Source of the DNA: Marinobacter sp. THAF197a
Lineage (GTDB): Bacteria; Pseudomonadota; Gammaproteobacteria; Pseudomonadales; Oleiphilaceae
Direction of reading: 5' to 3'
Assembly (NCBI RefSeq): GCF_009363275.1
Contig: NZ_CP045324.1
Coordinates: 806,001-870,000, forward strand
Length of the DNA: 64,000 nt
Positions 33,233 to 42,720 of the stretch are shown here, piece after piece. The notes beneath the pieces are model-generated. The model saw only the letters and a list, made by a program, of their open reading frames with translations. It made no database searches and had not been told where the DNA came from. A program made the translations under genes and the position numbers. Positions within the stretch are counted from its first letter, which is position 1. Each line of letters opens with the position of its first letter.

Positions 33233-35128
33233 ATGGCCTGGGGCGAATTCAAGGATACTGCAGCGGAGCGCCGGCTGTTCCAGCGCCGTGCCGTGGTCAT
33301 GCTGGTGTTCGTCCTGCTAATGATGATCGGCCTGCTGGCGCGGATGTACCAGCTACAGATTGTCGAACATGAGATCTACACCACGCTGTCAGACAAAAAT
33401 CGGGTTCAGGTCCAGTCTGTGCCACCGCCCCGGGGCCTGGTTTACGACCGGAACAATCTGCTGCTGGCAGAGAATCGCCCGGTGTTCAGCCTTACACTGG
33501 TGCCAGAGCGCGTGGCGGGTATGGAGGCCACTCTGGCCCGGTTGTCCGAGATTCTGGACATCGCCGAAGAGGACATAGAACGGTTTAAGAGGCGGCTTCG
33601 TGAACCTCGCCGGCCCTTCCAGGAAATGCCTCTGAGCTACGATCTGGGCGAAGAGGAAATTGCCCGAATGGCGGTGCACCGGCATGAGTTCCCCGGCGTG
33701 GAGGTTCGCGCTGAACTGGTTCGATATTACCCCCACAGTGAACTGACGGCTCATGCCCTGGGCTTCGTTGGCCGAATCAATCGGGAAGAGCTGCAGCGGA
33801 TTGACCCGGTGAACTACGCGGGAACCAACTACATTGGAAAATCCGGTATTGAGCGATTCTACGAGCAGGTGTTGCACGGTACGGTGGGCTACCAGCACGT
33901 CGAAACCAACGCCCGGGGTCGTATTCTGAGGGTACTTGAGCGGGTAAACCCGGTGCCCGGTGAGGATCTGCAGCTGCACCTTGACCTGCGGCTCCAACGC
34001 AAGGCCTATCAGCTGCTCGAGGGGCGCCGCGGCGCTATTGTGGCAATCGAACCAGAGACTGGAGGTATCCTGGCGCTGGCCAGCGTGCCGGGCTTTGATG
34101 CCAACAAGTTTGTCACCGGAATCAGTGTTGAGGACTACCGCAATCTTAGTACCGATATTGACAAGCCCCTGTTCAACCGGGCGTTGCGTGGTCAGTATCC
34201 GCCGGGCTCCACCATCAAGCCCATGATGGCGATTGCGGCGCTGGACAGTGGCGTGACCAACCGGGAGCGGCGAATCTGGGACCCCGGATACTTTCAGTTA
34301 CGCGAGGGGGGGCGGCGTTTCCGGAACTGGAACAGATCCGGCGACGGCTGGGTTGATCTCAAGTATTCCATGGCCCGATCCAACGACGTTTACTTCTATG
34401 AGGTAGGCGTTGAAATGGGTGTCAGCGTGATGTCCGAATACCTGGCGCATTTCGGCTTTGGCGAAGACGCCACCCTGGATGTGTCGGGGGCCCTGAGCGG
34501 TCTGTTGCCCACCGCTGACTGGAAGCGGGCAGCGCGAAATGAGCCGTGGTATCCGGGGGATTCTGTGAACATGAGTATCGGCCAGGGTTTCATGCTGTCG
34601 ACGCCTCTGCAGCTGGCAACGGCAACCACGCTGATTGCCAATCGTGGCGTATGGGTTGAGCCCAGGCTGCTTAAGGACATTCGCGGTGACCGGTCGGTGG
34701 ATGAGTTTCTTCCTTCAGAAACCCATGAGCCGCTGATACTGAAGAACCCGGACGATTGGGAATACGTAGTGGACACAATGGAAGAGGTGATGCATGGCGC
34801 CCGAGGCACGGCGCGTTCTTCGGGGCAGGGGGCCAGTTACCGGATGGCCGGGAAAACTGGAACCGCTCAGGTGTTCAGTCTCGGAGAAGACGAGGAATAT
34901 GATGAAGAACAAATAAAAGAGCGCTTGCGGGACCACGCTCTTTTCGTCGGTTTTGCTCCCTCGGATAATCCCAAGATTGCAGTGGCGGTTATCGTTGAAA
35001 ACGGCGGTGGTGGCAGCTCCACCGCTGCACCGGTTGCCCGGGCTCTGTTTGATGCCTGGCTCGAAGAGTTTCCTGCGGCCGACCAGTCATCGGTGATCAG
35101 TCAGGTTGACCAGGAGGGAGGGCTCTGA
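33233..35128 (+). CDS. mrdA: Penicillin-binding protein 2 (peptidoglycan transpeptidase of the elongasome)
   Basis: PBP2 cross-links peptidoglycan during rod elongation and works with the glycosyltransferase RodA encoded next. The 631-residue protein has one N-terminal membrane anchor (about 20-42), a dimerisation/pedestal region and a transpeptidase domain. The active-site serine is Ser326 in GSTIK, with SND in the SMARSND segment and the KTG triad at 541-543 (MAGKTGTAQV). An acidic patch (GEDEEYDEEQ) follows KTG. The stop overlaps the rodA start by one base (TGATG). Confidence 0.97.
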   Translation: MAWGEFKDTAAERRLFQRRAVVMLVFVLLMMIGLLARMYQLQIVEHEIYTTLSDKNRVQVQSVPPPRGLVYDRNNLLLAENRPVFSLTLVPERVAGMEATLARLSEILDIAEEDIERFKRRLREPRRPFQEMPLSYDLGEEEIARMAVHRHEFPGVEVRAELVRYYPHSELTAHALGFVGRINREELQRIDPVNYAGTNYIGKSGIERFYEQVLHGTVGYQHVETNARGRILRVLERVNPVPGEDLQLHLDLRLQRKAYQLLEGRRGAIVAIEPETGGILALASVPGFDANKFVTGISVEDYRNLSTDIDKPLFNRALRGQYPPGSTIKPMMAIAALDSGVTNRERRIWDPGYFQLREGGRRFRNWNRSGDGWVDLKYSMARSNDVYFYEVGVEMGVSVMSEYLAHFGFGEDATLDVSGALSGLLPTADWKRAARNEPWYPGDSVNMSIGQGFMLSTPLQLATATTLIANRGVWVEPRLLKDIRGDRSVDEFLPSETHEPLILKNPDDWEYVVDTMEEVMHGARGTARSSGQGASYRMAGKTGTAQVFSLGEDEEYDEEQIKERLRDHALFVGFAPSDNPKIAVAVIVENGGGGSSTAAPVARALFDAWLEEFPAADQSSVISQVDQEGGL

Positions 35129-36270
35129 TGGCATTGGGGAGCTTGCTCAATAACCCTGCCGATCACAATCTTGGCCGTTCGCGGGGTTTCTGGTCGGCCA
35201 TTCACCTTGATCCTTTGCTGCTTTTGCTACTGTTGCTACTCATGGGAGCCGGGCTTTTTGTGCTTTACAGTGGCGCTGACCGGAACATTGAGGTGGTCAA
35301 GGCCCAGGGCATTCGGTTTGGTGTGGCGCTGGTGGTGATGTGTGTGTTTGCGCAACTGGACCCAGCCGTTTTCAGGCGCTGGGCTCCGTGGCTTTATGCT
35401 GTTGGTATGGTGGGGCTTGTGGCCGTTCTGTTGGTGGGCGTGGGGGCCAAGGGGGCCCAGCGCTGGCTGGCGATTCCCGGATTGCCCAGATTCCAGCCCT
35501 CGGAATTCATGAAGTTGGTCGTGCCCATGATGGCCGCCTGGTACCTGTCCCGTCATTTCCTGCCGCCGCGTCTCTCCCACGTTGCCGTCGGGTTGCTCAT
35601 CGTGTTGATGCCCATGGCACTGATTGTTCAGCAACCCGACCTTGGTACTTCACTGCTGGTGGGTATGGCCGGGATATTCGTGGTGTTCTTTGCGGGCATG
35701 AGCTGGAAGCTGATTTCGGCGTTCTTTGCGCTGGTATCGGTATCTGCGCCAATGATGTGGTTTTTTGTCATGAGGGACTACCAGAAGCAGCGAGTGCTGA
35801 CATTGCTCGACCCTCAGAGTGACCCTCTGGGGGCGGGCTGGAACATCATCCAGTCCAAAACCGCCATTGGTTCCGGTGGCATGGATGGCAAAGGCTGGTT
35901 GCAGGGTACCCAGTCCCATCTGGAGTTCCTTCCCGAAAGTCACACGGATTTTATCGTGGCAGTGCTGGCCGAGGAATTCGGTTTTATTGGCATGTTGCTG
36001 CTGATGACCCTGTATTTCTTGATCATTCTTCGTTGCCTGTATATTGCGGTCACCGCCCAGGATTCATTCAGTCGTCTACTGGCAGGTGCCTTGACCATGA
36101 CCTTCTTTATCTACGTTTTTGTGAATGTGGGCATGGTCAGTGGATTGCTGCCCGTGGTGGGTGTGCCCCTGCCACTGGTCAGCTATGGTGGCACGTCCGG
36201 GGTAACGTTGATGGCAGCGTTCGGGGTGCTGATGTCGATTCATACCCATCGTCGCATGATCTCTGCGTAG
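35128..36270 (+). CDS. rodA: Rod-shape peptidoglycan glycosyltransferase RodA
   Basis: RodA polymerises lipid II in the elongasome together with PBP2. The 380-residue SEDS protein has about ten membrane segments; typical pieces are WLAIPGLPRFQPSEFMKLVVP, IVQQPDLGTSLLV, FLPESHTDFIVAVLAEEFGF and VVGVPLPLVSYGGTS. The conserved Asp of the catalytic region is in the LPESHTDFI-proximal loop. It is translationally coupled to mrdA. In pseudomonads a lytic transglycosylase gene (mltB type) often follows; here rlpA comes directly after an 88-base gap. Confidence 0.97.
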   Translation: MALGSLLNNPADHNLGRSRGFWSAIHLDPLLLLLLLLLMGAGLFVLYSGADRNIEVVKAQGIRFGVALVVMCVFAQLDPAVFRRWAPWLYAVGMVGLVAVLLVGVGAKGAQRWLAIPGLPRFQPSEFMKLVVPMMAAWYLSRHFLPPRLSHVAVGLLIVLMPMALIVQQPDLGTSLLVGMAGIFVVFFAGMSWKLISAFFALVSVSAPMMWFFVMRDYQKQRVLTLLDPQSDPLGAGWNIIQSKTAIGSGGMDGKGWLQGTQSHLEFLPESHTDFIVAVLAEEFGFIGMLLLMTLYFLIILRCLYIAVTAQDSFSRLLAGALTMTFFIYVFVNVGMVSGLLPVVGVPLPLVSYGGTSGVTLMAAFGVLMSIHTHRRMISA

Positions 36271-36358
36271 CGGGTGTAAGCGATGATGGCTTGCCGGTAA
36301 TGGTGAATCCTGCCGGGAACCCGTTACAATATTACAGGTCACTAAGGCTGGGTACCGG

Positions 36359-37288
36359 ATGAAGATGCATGGGTTGCCGAACATAATGATCAGGGAACAA
36401 AGAACAATGTGGTTGGGGGTGCTGGTAAGCCTGATCTTTGCGGGTTGCTCCAGTACGCCCAAGTCGACATCTCCAGAGCCGGATCACTCATCACGCTATA
36501 CGATCAAACAGGATAGAGCCCCTTCCGGGAGTTTCGATGTCTCGGGCCTGCAAGATGCGGTTCCCCGTTACGAGCAGCCCCGAAATGCCGGCAATATGGC
36601 GCAGTACAAGGTGTGGGGGAAAACGTACCGGGTTATGGACAGTAACGACGGCTACGTCGCCCGCGGAATCGCCAGCTGGTACGGCGAGAAGTTCCATGGT
36701 CACAAAACGTCCAATGGCGAGATATTCGACATGTATTCGATGTCTGCCGCCCACAAGTCCCTGCGCATACCGAGTTATGCCCGGGTGACGAACCTTGAAA
36801 ACGGCCAGTCGGTGATTGTTCGGGTGAACGATCGCGGGCCGTTTCACGATGACCGGCTGATAGACCTGTCCTATGCGGCGGCCAAGAAACTTGGCTACAA
36901 ATCCAAGGGTACCGCAAGGGTTGAGGTGGCGGCGATCACCGTTCGCGAAGATGGCTCCATGACGCTGGCCGGCAAACCGTTCAAGCCGGGTGTCGGGGCA
37001 CCTGCTGTCGCCGCTGCTCCGGTGCCGGGCCAATCGGCGGGCGGGAGCAGTGGTCTGTTTGTTCAGCTCGGCTCGTTCAGCCAGCGCGACCCGGCGGAGG
37101 CCTTGCTGGCAAAGGCGCGGGGAGTCATCGAAACCCCGATGCGGGTGCGCGAAGTGACAACAGGCTCTGGCCGCTTTCACCGGGCCCAGATAGGGCCATT
37201 CAGTGATGAGTCCGAGGCCCGTCATGCACAGAATTTACTGGAATCCCGGGGCTTTGGTCAGTCTATCGTGCTGACCGACAGCCACTGA
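36359..37288 (+). CDS. rlpA: Rare lipoprotein A, septal lytic transglycosylase
   Basis: RlpA cuts glycan strands lacking stem peptides at the septum in Pseudomonas aeruginosa. This protein has a lipoprotein signal ending in FAGC (Cys30 if the first ATG is used), a double-psi beta-barrel domain (about 101-190; ASWYGEKFHGHKTSNGE) with Glu121, Asp124 and His132, which are candidate catalytic positions, and a C-terminal SPOR domain (about 227-305; LFVQLGSFSQRDPAEALL) that targets denuded glycan. ATGs at 36386 or 36407 are alternative starts still leaving a signal peptide. dacA follows. Confidence 0.94.
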   Translation: MKMHGLPNIMIREQRTMWLGVLVSLIFAGCSSTPKSTSPEPDHSSRYTIKQDRAPSGSFDVSGLQDAVPRYEQPRNAGNMAQYKVWGKTYRVMDSNDGYVARGIASWYGEKFHGHKTSNGEIFDMYSMSAAHKSLRIPSYARVTNLENGQSVIVRVNDRGPFHDDRLIDLSYAAAKKLGYKSKGTARVEVAAITVREDGSMTLAGKPFKPGVGAPAVAAAPVPGQSAGGSSGLFVQLGSFSQRDPAEALLAKARGVIETPMRVREVTTGSGRFHRAQIGPFSDESEARHAQNLLESRGFGQSIVLTDSH

Positions 37289-37325
37289 TTCCTGAAACCC
37301 CAGAAGAAAATACACCTTACGACGA

Positions 37326-38504
37326 ATGAACCTACCCATGGCTTTTAATTCAGTGATTCGCAGCTTTGTTTTTGTCTTGTCCCTAGCCACCCTGCTGGTG
37401 GGGCAGGCGGTTGCCCAGTCGGCTTTGATTCCGTCTCCGCCCCAGATCGCAGGCAGTTCTTGGGTGCTGAAAGACCCTCTTAGTGGTCGTGTCATCATGG
37501 AACATAACAGCCATGAACGAGTGCCGCCGGCCAGCCTAACCAAGATGATGACGGCCTACATCGTTGAGCGCGAGCTGGATGAAGGCCGAATTTCCATGAC
37601 GGACATGGTGCCGATCAGCGTCAAGGCCTGGAGAACCGGAGGCTCCCGGACCTTTGTACGGGAGGGTACACAGGTGTCCGTGGAAGACCTTCTTAAAGGC
37701 GTGATTATTCAATCCGGCAACGACGCCTCCGTCGCGTTGGCGGAGTTTGTGGCCGGTAGTGAAGATGCCTTCGTGGATATCATGAACCAGCAGGCGCGCC
37801 AGCTGGGCATGAACAATACCAATTTTGAGAATGCCACCGGGTTGCCACATCCTAATCAGTATGCCACCGCTTATGACCTGGCCTTGCTGGCCAAGGCCAT
37901 TATTGAGGACTACCCGGAGAACTACCCGTTGTATGCGGTGAAAAGCTTTACCTACAACAACATCCGTCAACCGAACCGGAACAGTCTGTTGTGGCGGGAT
38001 GAAAGTGTGGATGGTCTGAAAACCGGCCATACTGAAGAAGCCGGTTACTGCCTGGTGGCCTCCGCCAAGCGGGACAACACCCGGCTGATTGCTGCTGTGA
38101 TGGGAACCAGCAGTGCCGAGGTGCGGGCCCGCGAAGTTCAGAAGATGCTGAACTATGGCTTCCGTTACTATGAGACGGAGCGCCTGTTCCGGGCCGGTCA
38201 GGAGCTGGTGGATGCCAAGGTCTGGGGTGGCAAGAGCGATCAGATTTCTGTAGGCCTGGCGGAGGATGTGTTTGTAACGATTCCCCGTGGTGCCCGGGAT
38301 AAGCTTGAATCAACCGTAGACCTTGATTCTGTCATCAAGGCACCCATCAAGGTGGGGGATGAGCTGGGCCGGATCCAGGTTATGCTCGACGGTGATGTGT
38401 TGGTGGATGAGCCTGCACTGGCACTGACTGATGTGCAGCAGGGTGGCGTTTTCAAACGGCTTTGGGATGCTATCAAACTGTTTTTCGTACAACTGTTCAA
38501 TTAA
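37326..38504 (+). CDS. dacA: D-alanyl-D-alanine carboxypeptidase (PBP5/6 type)
   Basis: The enzyme trims the terminal D-Ala of peptidoglycan stem peptides in the periplasm. The 392-residue protein has a signal peptide (about 1-31, cleavage after AVA), active-site SLTK (Ser70, Lys73), SGN (130-132) and KTG (232-234). The C-terminal PBP5 domain ends in an amphipathic helix (FKRLWDAIKLFFVQLF) that anchors it to the inner membrane. It lies between rlpA and ybeD, the classical place. The ribosome-binding site is weak; ATG 37338 is an alternative start. Confidence 0.96.
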   Translation: MNLPMAFNSVIRSFVFVLSLATLLVGQAVAQSALIPSPPQIAGSSWVLKDPLSGRVIMEHNSHERVPPASLTKMMTAYIVERELDEGRISMTDMVPISVKAWRTGGSRTFVREGTQVSVEDLLKGVIIQSGNDASVALAEFVAGSEDAFVDIMNQQARQLGMNNTNFENATGLPHPNQYATAYDLALLAKAIIEDYPENYPLYAVKSFTYNNIRQPNRNSLLWRDESVDGLKTGHTEEAGYCLVASAKRDNTRLIAAVMGTSSAEVRAREVQKMLNYGFRYYETERLFRAGQELVDAKVWGGKSDQISVGLAEDVFVTIPRGARDKLESTVDLDSVIKAPIKVGDELGRIQVMLDGDVLVDEPALALTDVQQGGVFKRLWDAIKLFFVQLFN

Positions 38505-38546
38505 GGTGGTCGGCGATAGCCAGCCGGGCATCGGGGAGTATCTGGC

Positions 38547-38816
38547 ATGAGTGAGCCAAAAGCGCCGAAGATCGAGTTTCCCTGTGACTACGTCATCAAG
38601 GTGATCGGCAATTCCGCTCCGGATTTCACCGAGTTTGTCGTGGAAGTTGTGGAGCAGCACGCTCCTGGTATCAGCGAAACCGATATTTCGGTGACGGACA
38701 GTAGCAAAGGTCGATTTTCCTCGGTGCAGCTCAAGATTGTCGCCACTGGAGAAGCGCAGCTCAAGGCCCTGTTCGAAGATCTGAAAGCGAGCGGTCGCGT
38801 GCACATGGTGCTCTGA
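38547..38816 (+). CDS. ybeD: YbeD/DUF493 family protein
   Basis: The 89-residue protein has the small ferredoxin-like, ACT-like fold of the DUF493 family (FPCDYVIKVIG, VEVVEQHAPG, VTDSSKGRFSSVQLKI). Its function is not established; constant placement between dacA and lipB suggests a link to lipoate metabolism or cell-wall growth. It starts 42 bases after dacA and ends four bases before lipB. Confidence 0.93.
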   Translation: MSEPKAPKIEFPCDYVIKVIGNSAPDFTEFVVEVVEQHAPGISETDISVTDSSKGRFSSVQLKIVATGEAQLKALFEDLKASGRVHMVL

Positions 38817-38820
38817 CGCC

Positions 38821-39462
38821 ATGGCTGACCTGATTGTCCGTTCATTGGGCCAGCAGCCCTACATGGAAGCCTGGGAAGCGATGAAAACCTTCACCGCCAA
38901 CCGGGACGAAACCACCGTGGATGAGCTGTGGTGCCTTGAGCACCCGCGGGTGTTTACCCAGGGCCAGGCGGGCAAGGCAGAGCATATTCTGTTGCCGGGC
39001 GATATCCCGGTGATTCAGGTGGACCGGGGCGGGCAGGTGACCTACCACGGCCCCGGCCAGCTTGTTATCTATCTACTGATCGATCTGCCGCGTTGCAAAC
39101 TGGGTGTTCGGGAGCTGGTGGATCACATCGAGCAGGCCATTGTTCGCACGCTTGCGCAATCGGGCATCGAGGCGGCGCCAAGGCAGGATGCGCCCGGTGT
39201 CTATGTCAACGGCGCCAAGATTGCCTCGTTGGGGTTGCGGGTACGTCGGGGTTGCTCGTTCCATGGTCTGGCGCTCAACGTCAATATGGATATGGAACCG
39301 TTCAGCCGCATTAATCCCTGTGGCTACGCCGGTATGTCCATGTGCCAGGTCAGTGATTTTGAACCGGAAGCCAGCGTGTACAGCCTGGAGCATAGGCTTG
39401 TTCACGAGCTGGTCAGCGGTCTCGACCGCCAGCAGGTGGAGCTGCGACAGGGCTGGCAATGA
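38821..39462 (+). CDS. lipB: Octanoyl-[acyl carrier protein]:protein N-octanoyltransferase
   Basis: LipB moves octanoate from ACP to apo-lipoyl domains, the first step of de novo lipoylation. The 213-residue protein carries RGGQVTYHGPGQ (69-80), the catalytic Lys133 in GAKIASLGL and the acyl-accepting Cys167 in NPCGYAGM. lipA, which often follows, is not here; a diguanylate cyclase gene on the opposite strand ends only three bases beyond the lipB stop. Confidence 0.97.
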   Translation: MADLIVRSLGQQPYMEAWEAMKTFTANRDETTVDELWCLEHPRVFTQGQAGKAEHILLPGDIPVIQVDRGGQVTYHGPGQLVIYLLIDLPRCKLGVRELVDHIEQAIVRTLAQSGIEAAPRQDAPGVYVNGAKIASLGLRVRRGCSFHGLALNVNMDMEPFSRINPCGYAGMSMCQVSDFEPEASVYSLEHRLVHELVSGLDRQQVELRQGWQ

Positions 39463-39465
39463 TGC

Positions 39466-40551
39466 TCAGGCGGCGACGCTGGCCTGGCAGGTACGGTTGC
39501 GGCCCTCGGACTTGGCCTGGTAAAGCGCTTCGTCGGATCGCTGCAGCAGGCGGTCAATCGACTCCGATCCCTGTATCGTTGCCACGCCAATACTTATCGT
39601 GGCCCGAATAACCTTGCCATCCACGGTAATGGTCTGGCTGGATACCGCCTGCCGTATCCGCTCAGCGGAGGCGTAGGCATCCGCTAACGATGTTTCCGGA
39701 AGCAGAATCAGAAACTCCTCGCCGCCCCAACGGGCAATGGTGTCCACCTTTCGGCACTGGCTGGCCAGCGTTCTTGCGACCAGAACAATCATCTCGTCAC
39801 CGGCCTGGTGGCCGTGGGTGTCGTTCACACTCTTGAACAGGTCGATGTCCATCAGCAGGACTGAAAAGCCGCGGCCGCTACGCAGGTAACGCTGATATTC
39901 GTTATCCAGTTGTTCCAGGCCCTCGCGCCGATTGGCCAGACCGGTCAGCGCATCGTGTTTCGCCGCGTATTCAAACTCCTTGGCCAGCTTGATCAACCCG
40001 AGTTTGCTGCGCCGGCGGCTCTGGTCAAGGATGTAACAGGTCACCATGACGAACGCCAGGACGATGATCATGACAAGGCGGAAGGTGGCGTTGTAGGGGG
40101 ATGCAAACAGCGCATCGCCAATCGGGCTGAACAACACCAGGACAGCCAGCCAGCCACCCAGGCAGGCGTAGATACCGACCCGGGCCTCACTGATATAGAA
40201 AATAATCGGTGGGTAAGCAAACAGCCAGATAATCGCTGAGCCATCCTCCACCGCTTGCGTTGCCAGATAGGTAAACAGCGCGGTGATCAGGGTAATAAAG
40301 ACCCGGCGATGAAAGGTCTTGTGGCCCGCGAACAGAAAAATCAGGCTGTTGATCGCCAGCAATACAGCGAAGCCAGTCAGGAAGGGGGCAGTCACCGAAT
40401 CCCCTTGCTGCATTGAGCGCCAGGAAAAAAACAACAGTAACGGCACGGCAGCGGTCGTAAGCCCGTTGATAAGGGCCGGTACCGGGATCTCGCCCTTCAC
40501 CCGGAACTGGGAAAGTTCAGAATCTGGTGTTCTGGTTGTTGAAGGCTTCAT
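39466..40551 (-). CDS. Membrane diguanylate cyclase (GGDEF)
   Basis: The 361-residue protein (from ATG 40551) has about six membrane segments (about 28-185) and a C-terminal GGDEF domain (about 198-355) with DALTGLANRREGLEQL, DIDLFKSVNDTHGH and an intact GGEEF active site (RWGGEEFLILLP). An RxxD inhibitory-site motif (RKVD) sits five residues before GGEEF. It should make c-di-GMP and be feedback-inhibited. The sensed signal is unknown; the membrane part resembles MASE-type input regions in layout only. Frames upstream to TTG 40602 and GTG 40584 are possible starts, as no start has a strong ribosome-binding site. Confidence 0.92.
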   Translation of the reverse strand: MKPSTTRTPDSELSQFRVKGEIPVPALINGLTTAAVPLLLFFSWRSMQQGDSVTAPFLTGFAVLLAINSLIFLFAGHKTFHRRVFITLITALFTYLATQAVEDGSAIIWLFAYPPIIFYISEARVGIYACLGGWLAVLVLFSPIGDALFASPYNATFRLVMIIVLAFVMVTCYILDQSRRRSKLGLIKLAKEFEYAAKHDALTGLANRREGLEQLDNEYQRYLRSGRGFSVLLMDIDLFKSVNDTHGHQAGDEMIVLVARTLASQCRKVDTIARWGGEEFLILLPETSLADAYASAERIRQAVSSQTITVDGKVIRATISIGVATIQGSESIDRLLQRSDEALYQAKSEGRNRTCQASVAA

Positions 40552-40826
40552 GTCTTGGCTTTTATTGTAATTGACGAAAGTCACATTGTTCCTGTTAACC
40601 AATTCTAGAACGCATTGTGACCTGAGTTTGTGTTAAATCGTAACCATCGACCTGAACATATTTACGGTGAACAATATTTGTCCACATTGGCTGCGGAAAC
40701 GGAGCTTTTGCGGCGTAGAGGTTAGGTTGTCACCGCTTGCGATCCGTATAATGCAGTAACGGCGCCGGGAAAAACTGTTCCGGGCGCGGTCGAAACGCCA
40801 AAATTTTCTGAACATACAGGTTATCC

Positions 40827-42278
40827 ATGTCTTCCAGACGCCCCGGAAAATCCGTGTCCCGCATCAAAACCGGCAGCTTCGAGCGCAGGCTTTCCCTGAC
40901 TAAGGCCGGGCTTTTCGCTGGTACCCGTATGGCATCACACATGGCCACCAACTGGTTCAGCAGCAAGGACACTCGGGAACAGCGCCATCGTGCGATGTTG
41001 TCGAGCCAGGCGCGTTTTCTGGTGGATGAGTTGGGCCGGCTGAAAGGCAGTGTGGTCAAGATTGGCCAGGTGATGGCGCTCTATGGCGAGCATTTTTTGC
41101 CAGAAGAGGTGACCGAAGCCCTGCATACGCTGGAAGACCAGACCACGTCACTGGAATGGCCGGCGATCGAGCGGGTGCTGAAGGCCGAGATTGGTGCCGA
41201 AAGGCTCGCAGAGCTGGATGTCGATCCGGAACCAATCGGTGCTGCCTCCCTTGGCCAGGTGCACCGTGCGGTGCGACGCAGTGACGGCCTGGAGTTGGTG
41301 CTCAAGGTGCAATACCCCGGCGTTGCTGATGCCGTGGACAGTGATCTGAATGCAGTGGCGCAGTTATTGAAAGTGGCCCGGCTGGTGAGCTTCGGCCCGG
41401 AATTCAATGACTGGCTCGAAGAAGTCCGGCAGATGATGCACCGGGAAGTGGATTACCGCCTGGAGGCCAGGACCACCGAGAAATTCCGCAACATGCTGGG
41501 CTCCGACCCAAGGTTTGTTGTGCCCAGGGTATTACAGGAGTATTCGACCGACCATATCATCGCTTCTACCTACGAGCACGGCCATTCCGTTGGCTCCCCG
41601 GCGGTACGGGATTTGCCGCTGGAACGCCGCAGTGCCCTGGGCGAGGCGGCGCTGGAGTTGTTCTTCCGGGAGCTGTTTGACTGGGGCGAAATCCAGACAG
41701 ACCCGAACTTCGGGAACTACCGCATCCGGATTGCCGGTGAGGAAGGTGGTGACGAAGATTATGACCGCATCGTACTTCTGGACTTTGGTGCCGTTCAAAG
41801 TTATTCACCGGCCTTTCTTGATCCGGTTATCCAGATGATTCGCGCGTCATACGAGCAGGATCTGGAGCAGGTGATTGAGGGTGGCGTTACCCTCCGGTTC
41901 ATGAGCCGGGATTGGCCAGAAGAAGTCCTGGAGAAGTTTGGTTCGGTGTGTATGTCGGTGCTGGAGCCCCTGGCCCGGGACCGCAGCCAGTGGCCGGACT
42001 ATGCCGTGAACGCCAGGGGCCAGTACTGCTGGAAGCAGAGCGACTTGCCTTCGCGGGTAGCCAAACACGCGGCGCGCTCAGCCATCAGTCGGTACTTCCG
42101 GGTGCCCCCGAAGGAATTCGTGTTCCTCAACCGAAAGTTGATCGGGGTGTATACCTTCATCGCGGTGATGCACGCGGAGTTCAACGGCGAAGACCTGTTG
42201 CGCAAATACCTTTACGGTGATGGCGCCGATGAGGCAAATCCGGTGGCTTCCAGCACTACCCAGATCACGAAGGCATAG
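40827..42278 (+). CDS. ABC1/UbiB-like atypical kinase family protein
   Basis: The 483-residue protein belongs to the ABC1 (AarF/UbiB/ADCK) family. Hallmarks are KIGQVMALYGEHFLPEEV (the KxGQ motif), an Ala-rich loop region (PIGAASLGQVHRAV), the metal/catalytic segment DPNFGNYRI and the LLDFGAVQSY motif. Family members support ubiquinone synthesis and show ATPase activity. Unlike UbiB it lacks clear C-terminal membrane helices, so it is more like the accessory ABC1 proteins. Its last 67 bases overlap the convergent YqaA-like gene. Confidence 0.88.
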   Translation: MSSRRPGKSVSRIKTGSFERRLSLTKAGLFAGTRMASHMATNWFSSKDTREQRHRAMLSSQARFLVDELGRLKGSVVKIGQVMALYGEHFLPEEVTEALHTLEDQTTSLEWPAIERVLKAEIGAERLAELDVDPEPIGAASLGQVHRAVRRSDGLELVLKVQYPGVADAVDSDLNAVAQLLKVARLVSFGPEFNDWLEEVRQMMHREVDYRLEARTTEKFRNMLGSDPRFVVPRVLQEYSTDHIIASTYEHGHSVGSPAVRDLPLERRSALGEAALELFFRELFDWGEIQTDPNFGNYRIRIAGEEGGDEDYDRIVLLDFGAVQSYSPAFLDPVIQMIRASYEQDLEQVIEGGVTLRFMSRDWPEEVLEKFGSVCMSVLEPLARDRSQWPDYAVNARGQYCWKQSDLPSRVAKHAARSAISRYFRVPPKEFVFLNRKLIGVYTFIAVMHAEFNGEDLLRKYLYGDGADEANPVASSTTQITKA

Positions 42279-42673
42279 CGCAGGCCCTTTCCGATACCCA
42301 CCAGGATCACAAAGTTGAGCCAGGGCACTCGCATAATGCCGGCCACCAGCGTCAGCGGGTCTCCAACAATCGGCAGCCAGCCCAGCAACAATGACCATTG
42401 CCCATAGCGGTTAAACCGGTTGCGGGCCTTGTGCAGCTGCAATTCGCTGACCGGAAACCATCGTTTATGCTTAAAGCGATCCACCTGCCGGCCGATAAGC
42501 CCATTAACGACTGACCCCAGCGTATTGCCCAGTGTGGCCCAGAACCACAGCCAGAATAGCGGCCGGCCCTGACTGGCCAGCGTGCCCAGCAGCAGCTCGG
42601 AATAGGCTGGCAGCAATGTGGCGGCGGCGAATGCGGTGAAAAAGAGGGTCAGATACGCCAAGGGCGCCTCCAT
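42212..42673 (-). CDS. YqaA-type (DedA-related) membrane protein
   Basis: The 153-residue protein has about four membrane segments and the SNARE-associated/DedA-like pattern (LPAYSELLLGTLA, WATLGNTLGSVVNGLIGR, LLLGWLPIVGDPLTLVAGIMRV). It is a compact family member similar to E. coli YqaA; function is unknown but relatives move lipids. Its 3' end overlaps the ABC1-kinase gene by 67 bases on the opposite strand. Upstream it is divergent from the chemoreceptor gene with a 47-base gap. Confidence 0.85.
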   Translation of the reverse strand: MEAPLAYLTLFFTAFAAATLLPAYSELLLGTLASQGRPLFWLWFWATLGNTLGSVVNGLIGRQVDRFKHKRWFPVSELQLHKARNRFNRYGQWSLLLGWLPIVGDPLTLVAGIMRVPWLNFVILVGIGKGLRYAFVIWVVLEATGFASSAPSP

Positions 42674-42720
42674 GCTCTAGTATTGTCAGTAAAGGTTCAT
42701 TAACAAAGGTTTCGCGGTTT

